Source of the DNA: Streptomyces sp. ISL-96
Lineage (GTDB): Bacteria > Actinomycetota > Actinomycetes > Streptomycetales > Streptomycetaceae
Reading direction: 5' to 3'
DNA length: 64,000 nt
NCBI RefSeq assembly: GCF_018614035.1
Contig: NZ_JAGGPA010000042.1
Location: forward strand, 1-64,000
Positions within the stretch are counted from its first letter, which is position 1, and each line of letters starts with the position of its first letter. A model generated the notes under the pieces. It was given only the letters and a program-made list of their open reading frames with translations. It made no database searches and was not told where the DNA came from. Shown piece by piece: positions 26,123 to 34,288 of the stretch. The translations under genes were made by a program, and so were the position numbers.

Positions 26123-26790
26123 GCGTGACCGCCTTCCTCAGGGCCCTGCGCGCAGGCCGCCTCGACCTTCGCGATCTCGTCCGTACGCATCATCACGTGG
26201 ACGAGGTCGCCCTCCTGGAGCACCGTCTGGGAGGTCGGCAGTACGGCCTCGCCCAGCCGGGTGAGGAAGGCGACGCGTACGCCCGTCTCCTCCTGAAGCC
26301 GGCTGATCCTGTGGCCGATCCAGGCGGGAGAGGTGTGCACCTCGGCGAGCTGCACACCGCCGCTCGGGTCGCGCCACAGCGGCTCGGCCCCCGACGGCAG
26401 CAGCCGGCGCATCATCTGGTCGGCGGTCCAGCGGACCGTGGCGACGGTGGGGATGCCCAGGCGCTGGTAGACCTCGGCGCGGCGCGGGTCGTAGATACGT
26501 GCCGCGACGTTCTCGATGGCGAACATCTCGCGGGCCACCCGGGCCGCGATGATGTTCGAGTTGTCACCGCTGCTCACCGCCGCGAACGCGCCGGCGTCCT
26601 CGATGCCGGCCTCGCGGAGGGTGTCCTGGTCGAAACCGACGCCGGTGACCCTGCGGCCACCGAAACCGGACCCCAGGCGGCGGAAGGCCGTGGGGTCCTG
26701 GTCGATCACCGCGACCGTATGCCCCTGCTGCTCAAGGTTCTGCGCGAGAGCGGCTCCCACTCGCCCGCAGCCCATGATGACGACGTGCAT
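26119..26790 (-). CDS. TrkA-family K+ transport regulator (first of pair)
   Basis: The 223-aa paralogue of the next gene has a Rossmann domain MHVVIMGCGRVGAALAQNLE, VIDQDP at the nucleotide-ribose position, and a TrkA-C domain from about residue 140. I chose the ATG at 26790, because the longer open frame adds 15 residues before the invariant start of the Rossmann strand. Tandem TrkA genes probably form a hetero-octameric gating ring. Confidence 0.9.
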   Translation of the reverse strand: MHVVIMGCGRVGAALAQNLEQQGHTVAVIDQDPTAFRRLGSGFGGRRVTGVGFDQDTLREAGIEDAGAFAAVSSGDNSNIIAARVAREMFAIENVAARIYDPRRAEVYQRLGIPTVATVRWTADQMMRRLLPSGAEPLWRDPSGGVQLAEVHTSPAWIGHRISRLQEETGVRVAFLTRLGEAVLPTSQTVLQEGDLVHVMMRTDEIAKVEAACAQGPEEGGHA

Positions 26791-27101
26791 CGTCCCGTTA
26801 CCCCGCACTCCTGGTCGCCCCGCTGACCCGCACAAACACCCTGCTCACATCTTCCTTCTCGGCTCACCGGGGGAGGCGCGGGCACCCGTGCCCGGTACTG
26901 CCTCGCCCCTGTCTTCGTCCACCGTAGCGGCAACGCCGAACGCGCCATCGATCACCTCGGGCATCTCCGGGTTCATTCAGGGGTACGGGCGGTGGTTCGC
27001 GGGTGGTTCACGTGGCGGACTTGTGGCGGACCGGGAAGTTTCCGCAGCCAAGAGGGGTGGTGGGTGGGCGGTGTCCTTTTCGAACGCTTACGATCCTCTG
27101 C
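26791..27101. other. Divergent promoter region between trkA pair and permease
   Basis: This is a 311-bp stretch without a supportable gene. It should hold the promoters of both the trkA pair and the KimA-like permease. I looked for a c-di-AMP (ydaO-type) riboswitch, which would fit a K+ transporter, and saw no convincing match by eye. Confidence 0.5.
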
Positions 27102-29153
27102 GTGTCCAAACTGACCGACGTGCCCAAACGGATCCTGATCGGCCGGGCGCTGCGCAGCGACAGGCTGGGAGAGACTCTTCTCCCCAAGCGCATCGCACTT
27201 CCCGTCTTCGCCTCCGACCCGCTCTCGTCCGTGGCGTACGCACCGGGAGAAGTGCTCCTCGTGCTCTCGATCGCGGGCGTGTCGGCGTACCACTTCAGCC
27301 CGTGGATCGCGGTCGCTGTCGTGGTGCTGATGTTCACCGTGGTGGCCTCGTACCGCCAGAACGTGCGCGCGTACCCGAGCGGAGGCGGCGACTACGAGGT
27401 CGCCAACACCAACCTCGGTCCCAAGGCGGGCCTGACCGTCGCCAGCGCCCTGCTCGTCGACTACGTCCTCACGGTCGCCGTGTCGATCTCGTCGGGTGTG
27501 GAGAACCTGGGCTCGGCGATTCCCTTCGTCGTCGAGAACAAGGTGTCGTGCGCCATCGGCATCATCGTGCTGCTGACGCTCATGAACCTGCGCGGCGTGA
27601 AGGAGTCGGGCAAGCTCTTCGCGATCCCGACGTACGTCTTCGTCACGGGCGTCTTCCTCATGATCGCCTGGGGCGCCTACCGCGGAATCGTCGCGGGCGA
27701 GACCATGCACGCCCCGACCTCCGACTTCGAGATCAAGGCCGAGCACCAGGGCCTGGCCGGCTTCGCCCTCGTCTTCCTTCTGCTGCGGGCGTTCTCCTCC
27801 GGCTGTGCGGCGCTCACGGGTGTCGAGGCGATCAGCAACGGTGTGCCGGCCTTCCGCAAGCCGAAGAGCAAGAACGCGGCGACGACGCTGGCCCTGATGG
27901 GCGGCCTGGCCGTCACGATGTTCTGCGGCATCATCGGTCTCGCCATGGCCACCGACGTGAAGATGGCCGAGAACCCTGAGCACGACCTGCTCCACAACGG
28001 CACCGCCGTCGGCCCCGACTACGTACAGGACCCGGTGATCTCGCAGGTCGCGGCCGCCGTCTTCGGTGACGGTACGTTCTTCTTCGTGCTGCTCGCGGCG
28101 GCCACCGCGCTCGTGCTGTTCCTGGCCGCGAACACGGCGTACAACGGCTTCCCGCTGCTCGGCTCGATCCTCGCGCAGGACCGCTACCTGCCGCGCCAGC
28201 TGCACACCCGAGGCGACCGCCTCGCCTTCTCCAACGGCATCGTGCTGCTGGCGGGCGCGGCCATCCTGCTCGTGTGGATCTACGGCGCCGACTCGACCCG
28301 GCTCATCCAGCTCTACATCGTCGGCGTCTTCGTCTCCTTCACGCTCAGCCAGATCGGCATGGTGCGGCACTGGAACCGCCACCTGCGGACGGAGAAGGAC
28401 AAGGCCACGCGCGGCCGCATGATCCGCTCCCGCGCGATCAACACCTTCGGTGCCTTCTTCACGGGCCTGGTGCTCGTCGTCGTACTGGCCACGAAGTTCA
28501 CGCACGGCGCGTGGGTCGCGCTGCTCGGCATGGTGATCTTCTACGGGACGATGAGCGCGATCCGTAAGCACTACGACCGCGTCGCCGAGGAGATCGCCGC
28601 CGACGAGGGCCCGTCCGACGACAGCGTGCGCCCGTCGCGCGTCCACTCCATCGTCCTGGTGTCCAAGGTCCACAAGCCGACGCTGCGGGCGCTCGCCTTC
28701 GCGAAGCTGACGCGCTCGGACAAGCTGGAGGCGCTCAGCATCAGCGTCGACCCGGCGGAGACGAAGGCGCTCAAGGAGGAGTGGGAGCGGCGCGGCATCA
28801 ATGTGCCGCTGAAGATCCTGGACTCGCCGTACCGCGAGATCACGCGGCCGATCATCGATTACGTGAAGGGGCTGCGGCGGGAGAGCCCGCGGGACGCGAT
28901 CAGCGTGTACATCCCGGAGTACGTGGTCGGGCACTGGTACGAGCACCTGCTGCACAACCAGAGCGCGCTGCGGCTCAAGGGCCGACTACTGTTCACGCCG
29001 GGGGTGATGGTGACCTCGGTGCCGTACCAGCTGCGGTCCTCGGAGGTCGCGAAGGAGCGGGCGAAGAAGCGCCAGGAGTGGAACCCGCCGGGTGCGGTGC
29101 GGCGCGGTCCGGTGGACGACCGCCGGCCGAAGGAGCCGACCGGCAAGCTCTGA
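27102..29153 (+). CDS. APC-superfamily permease, KimA-like potassium transporter
   Basis: The 683-aa protein has about 12 transmembrane helices (residues about 40-490) and a cytosolic C-terminal domain of about 190 residues. The N-terminus (LIGRALRSDRLGETLLPKRI, then ASDPLSSVAYAPGEVLLVLS) closely resembles the start of Bacillus KimA/YdaO, a high-affinity K+ importer controlled by c-di-AMP. The location beside two TrkA genes and near kdpDE supports K+ transport, but amino-acid transport cannot be excluded. I start at GTG 27102; the longer frame adds an unrelated basic segment. Confidence 0.8.
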   Translation: MSKLTDVPKRILIGRALRSDRLGETLLPKRIALPVFASDPLSSVAYAPGEVLLVLSIAGVSAYHFSPWIAVAVVVLMFTVVASYRQNVRAYPSGGGDYEVANTNLGPKAGLTVASALLVDYVLTVAVSISSGVENLGSAIPFVVENKVSCAIGIIVLLTLMNLRGVKESGKLFAIPTYVFVTGVFLMIAWGAYRGIVAGETMHAPTSDFEIKAEHQGLAGFALVFLLLRAFSSGCAALTGVEAISNGVPAFRKPKSKNAATTLALMGGLAVTMFCGIIGLAMATDVKMAENPEHDLLHNGTAVGPDYVQDPVISQVAAAVFGDGTFFFVLLAAATALVLFLAANTAYNGFPLLGSILAQDRYLPRQLHTRGDRLAFSNGIVLLAGAAILLVWIYGADSTRLIQLYIVGVFVSFTLSQIGMVRHWNRHLRTEKDKATRGRMIRSRAINTFGAFFTGLVLVVVLATKFTHGAWVALLGMVIFYGTMSAIRKHYDRVAEEIAADEGPSDDSVRPSRVHSIVLVSKVHKPTLRALAFAKLTRSDKLEALSISVDPAETKALKEEWERRGINVPLKILDSPYREITRPIIDYVKGLRRESPRDAISVYIPEYVVGHWYEHLLHNQSALRLKGRLLFTPGVMVTSVPYQLRSSEVAKERAKKRQEWNPPGAVRRGPVDDRRPKEPTGKL

Positions 29154-29237
29154 CGTGGTGAACGGCCGGACGACACCCACGTAGACTGGAGGGCTGAAGT
29201 CCGGCCGTACCCCTTAGATCCCTGGAGTCACCCCGTC

Positions 29238-30578
29238 ATGCAGTCAGAATCCAAGGAAACGGCCGACACCTCTCTGGTCGGTACCGAGTACGAGGTCGAG
29301 GTCGGCCCCGTCGCCCACGGCGGCCACTGCATCGCCCGTACCGACGAGGGCCGGGTGCTGTTCGTACGGCATGCGCTGCCCGGCGAGAAGATCCGCGCCC
29401 GCGTGACGGACGGCGGGGAGACCTCGCGCTACCTGCGCGCCGACGCCGTCGAGGTCATAGAGGCGTCGAAGGACCGCATCGAGGCGCCGTGCCCGTACGC
29501 CGGACCCGGCATGTGCGGCGGCTGCGACTGGCAGCACGCCAAGCCGGGCGCGCAGCGGCGCCTGAAGGGCGAGGTGGTCGCCGAGCAGCTCATGCGCCTC
29601 GCCGGCCTCACGCCGGAGGAGGCGGGCTGGGACGGCACCGTCATGCCGGCGCCCGGCGACAAGCTGCCGCAGGGCGAGGTGCCGGCGTGGCGCACGCGCG
29701 TGCAGTACGCGATCGACCCCGACGGCCGCGCCGGACTGCGCAAGCACCGCTCGCACGAAGTGCAGCCCATCGACCACTGCCTGATCGCCGCACCGGGCGT
29801 GAGCGAGCTCGGCATCGAGAAGCGCGAGTGGCCGCAGATGGCGTCGGTCGAGGCGATCTCGGCCACCGGCTCCGGCGACCGCCAGGTCGTCCTCACCCCG
29901 CAGCCGGGCGGCCGCCTGCCCCTCGTCGAACTGGACAAGCCGGTCTCGGTCCTGCGCGTGGAGGAGAAGGACGGCGGGGTGCACCGGGTGCACGGCCGCG
30001 CCTTCGTGCGCGAGCGGGCGGACGGGCGTACGTACCGCGTCGGCATGGGCGGCTTCTGGCAGGTCCACCCGCAGGGCCCGGACCTCCTGATCAAGGCGGT
30101 CATGCAGGGCCTGATGCCGAGGAAGGGCGAGTCCGCGCTCGACCTGTACTGCGGCGTGGGCCTCTTCGCGGGTGCGATCGCCGAACGCATCGGCGACAAG
30201 GGCGCGGTGCTCGGCATCGAGACCTCGAAGCGCGCCGTCGAGGACGCCAGGCACAACCTCCAGGACATGGAGTACGTACGCATCGAGCAGGGCAAGGTCG
30301 AGCAGGTGCTGCCGCGCACGGGCATCACCGAGACCGACCTGATCGTCCTGGACCCGCCGCGCGCGGGCGCGGGCAAGCAGACGGTGAAGCACCTGGCGTC
30401 CCTGGGCGCCCGCCGCATCGCATACGTCGCGTGCGACCCGGCGGCGCTGGCACGGGACCTGGCGTACTTCCGCGACGCGGGCTACAAGCCGCGCACGCTG
30501 CGCGCGTTCGACCTGTTCCCGATGACGCACCACGTGGAGTGCGTGGCGATCCTTGAACCGGCCTCAAAGGGCGTCTGA
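29238..30578 (+). CDS. TrmA/RlmD-type RNA (uracil-5-)methyltransferase
   Basis: The 446-aa enzyme has an N-terminal TRAM domain (VGTEYEVEVGPVAHGGHCIA), a Cys motif for a [4Fe-4S] cluster (APCPYAGPGMCGGCDWQH, about residues 82-98), SAM-binding DLYCGVGLFAGAIAE, and the catalytic-Cys motif YVACDPAALARDL. It should methylate C5 of a uridine in tRNA or rRNA; the exact target is not decided by sequence. It is the last core-chromosome gene before the accessory region. Confidence 0.9.
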   Translation: MQSESKETADTSLVGTEYEVEVGPVAHGGHCIARTDEGRVLFVRHALPGEKIRARVTDGGETSRYLRADAVEVIEASKDRIEAPCPYAGPGMCGGCDWQHAKPGAQRRLKGEVVAEQLMRLAGLTPEEAGWDGTVMPAPGDKLPQGEVPAWRTRVQYAIDPDGRAGLRKHRSHEVQPIDHCLIAAPGVSELGIEKREWPQMASVEAISATGSGDRQVVLTPQPGGRLPLVELDKPVSVLRVEEKDGGVHRVHGRAFVRERADGRTYRVGMGGFWQVHPQGPDLLIKAVMQGLMPRKGESALDLYCGVGLFAGAIAERIGDKGAVLGIETSKRAVEDARHNLQDMEYVRIEQGKVEQVLPRTGITETDLIVLDPPRAGAGKQTVKHLASLGARRIAYVACDPAALARDLAYFRDAGYKPRTLRAFDLFPMTHHVECVAILEPASKGV

Positions 30579-31085
30579 CCTGCTGTTTCTTCTGTTCTTC
30601 AGGTTTCGGGCGGGGCAGGTCGGCCTGTTTTCATGGGTGCACAGCGTGGACCGTGCCGAGGGGGTGGCCAATATCGAGCACGACGTAGGCCGCCCACTCA
30701 TCTCCTTGACCGCCCTCGCTGGGCGATGCTCCACGTCACGGAGGTTGTCCGGTCCTCGGGTTCATGACCGGACATGACGTGGCGTCGGTTTCAGGTGTCG
30801 TTCCGACGAGTGCGCACTTTCACTGCTGGAGATTGGGCTTCAAGCAATCCAGCCTTGGCCATATCGTGCGGGTCTCGCGGCACCCCGCCCCGGACAGGTG
30901 AGTACAGGTGACCCAAGAACCTCCCTCCGAGTTCCGCCCGACTGCGTAGGGGATACAACGAAGCGCCTCACGGCGCACACCCGCCGTACGAGTTTCCCCG
31001 TAACGGGCTCTCCGATGACCTATTTCTCGATGCTGCTGGGTCCGCAGCCGGCCCGGCCCGAGGCGGGGCACGCGTAGCGATTCCA
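30579..31085. other. Gene-poor junction with a possible group II intron fragment
   Basis: About 500 bp contain no coding region I trust. On the minus strand at about 31010-30981 the sequence GAGAGCCCGTTACGGGGAAA then CTCGTACGGCGGGTG can fold into an imperfect hairpin. It resembles, from memory, the conserved stem near the reverse-transcriptase end of actinobacterial group II introns. No reverse transcriptase is present, so at most it is a relic. Confidence 0.3.
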
Positions 31086-31516
31086 TCACCGCGGTGACCG
31101 GCCGCAGTCGTTGGTGTTCCCGCCGGTCAGGACGAACGCAAGCGGGCGGCTGGCCCCGTCATAGGCCAAGTCCATCTGCTGGTCAGCTCGCCCCGGGACC
31201 GGCCGAGGGCCGGGCTGTGGTGCCCTCTCAGGCGCCAGCCGCGTGCTGGTGGGCGCGGAGATGCTGGAATCGACCGACACCAGCCAGTCGATGTCGCCCG
31301 CCGCGTCCCCGTTGGCGACCCCGGTCCCGTACTTCACACGATCCGGTTCAAGACCATCCGGTCCTCCAGCTGTGGCCGCCCCAGCGCGATCCGCGTCGAC
31401 GACTGGCCCGTGTCAGAACGTCGACCTCGCCGCTGAGGACACCCGCCACACATGGCGACAGTGGTCGTCCCCCTGGACGGCTGCTCCGGGCACGCACATG
31501 CGCCAGCGGATGGCAC
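31086..31516 (-). pseudogene. Decayed IS5-family transposase
   Basis: On the minus strand the fragments LGRPQLEDRMVLNRIV, then KYGTGVANGDAAGDIDWLVS, then LAYDGASRPLAFVLTGGNTND can be read, but not in one frame. They correspond to the N-terminal helix region and the catalytic DDE-containing middle (DWLVSVDSS supplies the first Asp) of IS5-type transposases. Parts between them and the whole C-terminus are missing. I found no intact terminal repeats. The element marks this junction as a site of past insertion. Confidence 0.6.
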
Positions 31517-31799
31517 TCCGTCGTCGTCACCGCCGCGAAGTGCGCCCCCGGAACGCGCCGGGCGTACTCCTCCGTACCACGAATGGGGGAAGCTCGATTG
31601 GCCTCAGGCAGGACAGGATCAGGGTTGGAGATCTTGTCCGGTGGGCGTTCTGCCTGCTGCCCACCATGAGTCCTGCGTAGGTGCGACGCGGAACGCGTCC
31701 GGCCTGCGTGTGGGTCGCGGTCGGTCCTGGCACAAGCTTCGAACGTACTCGGTCATCACAGCCCAAGAGCAACCATCCCAGCACAGCAGGAGGAAATTC

Positions 31800-32651
31800 A
31801 TGACCAAGGGACTGTCGATCCACATCGGTGTCAACGAGATCGACGAGAAGAGGTACGGCACCAAGGCCGAGCTGAAGAATCCCGAGAACGACGCCGTCAC
31901 CATGACGGACCTCGCCAAGGCCAACAACTTCGACGTCGTCGCCACGCTGCTGACGAACGACGCGACGAGCGAGAAGGTGACGGCCGCGCTGAAGGAGGCG
32001 GCTTCGCAGCTCTCCTCAGGGGACAAGCTGCTGCTCACCTATGCCGGGCACGGTGCTCAGGTGCCGGACAAGAATGGTGATGAGCCGGACCGGCGGGACG
32101 AGACCTGGGTGCTGTACGACCGTCAGCTGATCGACGACGAGCTGTACGCGCTCTTCGGTACGTTCGCGGAAGATGTGCGGATCGTGCTGCTCTCTGACAG
32201 CTGCCACAGCGGCACGGTCGCGCGGGATCTGTCCCTGTTTCTCAACGGCGCTGAGCTCGAGCGGAACTTCGACACCAGCGAGCCGGCACAGGTCCGGGCC
32301 CGGGTAAGGGCCCTGCCGCAGGACGCGCAGTTCCGGAATTACCAGCGCGACCAAGAGCTCTACGACGAGATCCAGCGCACCGTACCAGCCGCGGAGCAGC
32401 AGGAGATCAAAGCCGATGTGCTGCTGCTCTCCGGTTGCCAGGACAACCAGAGCTCCAGCGACGGCACGGGCCCCAACGGCCTGTTCACCGAGACACTGCT
32501 CCGGACCTGGAAGAACGGCGCCTTCCGGGGCACGTACTCCAGCCTGCACCGGCAAGTGGTGGAACAGATGCCGTTCTACCAGAGCCCGAACCTGTTCCAG
32601 ACGGGCAAGTCCAGTGCGGGCTTCCTCGCCCAGAGGCCCTTCTCCATCTGA
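31800..32651 (+). CDS. Metacaspase-like cysteine protease (peptidase C14 family)
   Basis: The 283-aa protein is essentially a bare caspase-fold p20/p10 domain. The catalytic dyad is His84 in YAGHGAQVPD and Cys135 in LLSDSCHSGT, and the start MTKGLSIHIGVNEID is the usual first strand. Bacterial relatives usually prefer basic P1 residues and act in stress or defence. No targeting, repeat or effector domain is attached. AGGAGG immediately precedes ATG 31800. Upstream, 31517-31799 shows no gene. Neighbours (dead transposase, toxin-antitoxin) indicate an accessory island. Confidence 0.87.
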   Translation: MTKGLSIHIGVNEIDEKRYGTKAELKNPENDAVTMTDLAKANNFDVVATLLTNDATSEKVTAALKEAASQLSSGDKLLLTYAGHGAQVPDKNGDEPDRRDETWVLYDRQLIDDELYALFGTFAEDVRIVLLSDSCHSGTVARDLSLFLNGAELERNFDTSEPAQVRARVRALPQDAQFRNYQRDQELYDEIQRTVPAAEQQEIKADVLLLSGCQDNQSSSDGTGPNGLFTETLLRTWKNGAFRGTYSSLHRQVVEQMPFYQSPNLFQTGKSSAGFLAQRPFSI

Positions 32652-33346
32652 CATCCGCCCGTCCCGCCAGTCGGGGCTCTTCGGGGCATCCAGGAATGCC
32701 CCGGCTCAGAACAGGCTGCACAGTGCGACACAACTCCGGTGTGTGACACCGCGCGGCCTCGCATCACGGGGGCTTAGGCAACGTGGGATCTCCGCCACCG
32801 AAGGGGGTCCGCTGCGCGGAGCGCTTTCCGGTAGCAAGAGGCCAACAAGTGGGAGGGGTCTACATCTCTTGCGCATCACCTACGTGACTGCCTCGCGCCG
32901 AGCAGCGGGGATCGCGATGGTCACACCCGTACCGACGTGCGTGCGGCCGGACTCCTCGATTCCGGCGGCGAGCCCTCGAGAAGCCACACGGCTCTCGACA
33001 TGTGCGGTGGGTCCGGCGGTGGGGCACTGCCAGAGCGCCAGTGGCGGGCTGGTGGGCTGGGTTGCCCGTGGTTTGGGAGCCGCAGTCCGACCTTGGGCTC
33101 CGCCGCGCGGCAGGTGGGTGTACTGCCTCGCAGCAGTCCGGGTAGGGCCTCTCCGCTCAGTGGCTGTGACGCCGGCAGGCCGCTGGCGGGACCGCAAAAA
33201 CCGGCCTGACCTGTGCGTTCAAGCGGGGGCGGCCGTGTCGGCCCATTCGCCGGTCCAGCTGCCTTGCCGTCCCCACGCTCGGCAAGGAGTTCCCCGCCCG
33301 GAAGTGACCGGCGCCAAGCTGTCCGTTGCGCGGGGCAGCTCGCTGC
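32652..33346. other. About 700 bp without a recognisable gene
   Basis: No open frame here has family resemblance, a good ribosome site or consistent third-position GC. One minus-strand frame (32880-33197) ends with a short kinase-like phrase, GTGVTIAIP, which is too little to call a pseudogene. It is probably debris between the protease and the toxin-antitoxin pair. Confidence 0.5.
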
Positions 33347-33763
33347 TCAGATCTTGATCACGGTGGCGCGTGCGCCGCACAGTGTGACGATGTCCTCCGG
33401 GTCGGAGGTGAGGATTGTGACGGGGCCAGGTGCGGCGAGGGCGGCGGCGCTGAGCATGGCGTCGATGGCGTACTTGTGCCCGTGTAGTCCGGCATCGGCG
33501 AGCAGTGTGCCGGCGTGGCGGGCGATCGGCTCGGTGACCGGCTCGACCACGAGGCGGGACAGTGTCCATTCCAGGGCCGGGCGGTTGATCCGGGGGTGGA
33601 CCACCTCGACGAGGGTGGCTGCGGATGTGATCACCCGCAGGTCGTCGGCGCGGGCGAGGGCCAGCCACGCGGTGACCGTGCGGTCGCGCAGTACGGCCTT
33701 GGCCAGCCCCTCGCTGTCCAGGACGAGGGTGCCGCCCGGCGTGGAGGCGGGGGCGCGGGTCAC
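33347..33763 (-). CDS. PIN-domain toxin (VapC-like RNase)
   Basis: The 138-aa protein has the PIN acidic residues in order: D16 in LVLDSEGLAKAV, E53 in ATLVEVVH, D101 in KYAIDAMLSAAAL, and D121 in ILTSDPEDI. PIN toxins cleave RNA when not bound by their antitoxin. GTG 33763 overlaps the antitoxin stop by 4 bp, the classic arrangement of antitoxin first. Confidence 0.87.
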   Translation of the reverse strand: MTRAPASTPGGTLVLDSEGLAKAVLRDRTVTAWLALARADDLRVITSAATLVEVVHPRINRPALEWTLSRLVVEPVTEPIARHAGTLLADAGLHGHKYAIDAMLSAAALAAPGPVTILTSDPEDIVTLCGARATVIKI

Positions 33764-34017
33764 GCGGCGTTCGCCCCGCCCTGTTGTGCCTGCGCCTGGT
33801 GGAGTTGATCGCGCAGAGCCTGGATCTCCTCATCGGTGATGGTGCCGTGTTCCGCCTCGGCGACCGTGATGAGTTCGTTGAGGTTGTCGCGTTCGATCTG
33901 GCGGGCGACGGCGGCGGTGACGTAGGCGGACAGGCCGGAAGGGCCGCCGCGAGCGCGGGCGGCTTCCGCGATGTCTCGGGGCATCGTGATCGAGTACTTG
34001 CCGGTAGCCTCACTCAT
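33760..34017 (-). CDS. Ribbon-helix-helix antitoxin
   Basis: An 85-aa protein with a short beta strand and two helices typical of RHH/CopG DNA-binding antitoxins (KYSITMPRDIAEAARARGG, then LSAYVTAAVARQIERD) and an acidic, Gln-rich C-terminus that would wrap the toxin. I chose ATG 34017 (MSEATGKYSITMP), preceded by AGGTAGC. It should repress its own promoter, which lies in the 66 bp to the next gene. Confidence 0.83.
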   Translation of the reverse strand: MSEATGKYSITMPRDIAEAARARGGPSGLSAYVTAAVARQIERDNLNELITVAEAEHGTITDEEIQALRDQLHQAQAQQGGANAA

Positions 34018-34083
34018 GCTACCTATCCTACCCCTCATCCTACTTCTGGATGCTCGTCGGCGTGGACTGGGCGGTGTCGCTGG

Positions 34084-34272
34084 TCACCGCCATGTGCCCG
34101 GTGCGCGGAACGCCGGGTGTGGCCAGGGGGGTCGGCCCGGGTCGGTTCCGGTGCGTGCGGTGGCGGGTGTGTGCGGGGCGCGGGCGCGGGCGAGCAGGAC
34201 GGCGGTGAGTGCGGCAAGTTCGGTGGCATCCGGGGCGCCGCGTTCCACGGTGAACAGCGGTATGTCGTTCAA
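34084..34272 (-). CDS. Acyl-CoA carboxylase epsilon subunit
   Basis: The 62-aa product contains VERGAPDATELAALTAVLLA, the short amphipathic element that defines AccE/PccE epsilon subunits, followed by a Pro/Thr-rich tail ending WPHPAFRAPGTWR. Epsilon subunits bridge the biotin-carrying alpha and the carboxyltransferase beta subunits. I infer a TTG start at 34272 because GGAGG lies just upstream and the longer frame reads through the beta-subunit gene. It follows the interrupted beta gene by 16 bp. Confidence 0.72.
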   Translation of the reverse strand: MNDIPLFTVERGAPDATELAALTAVLLARARAPHTPATARTGTDPGRPPWPHPAFRAPGTWR

Positions 34273-34288
34273 CTCTCCTCCAGGCGGG

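Noticed and set aside
26791..27101. c-di-AMP riboswitch ahead of the KimA-like gene
   Set aside because: The biology would fit, but I could not find the conserved stems by eye. A covariance-model search (Rfam ydaO-yuaA) would be needed to decide.
31452..31799. N-terminal extension of the metacaspase-like protein
   Set aside because: It reads through transposase debris, and AGGAGG directly before ATG 31800 marks the start of the conserved domain.
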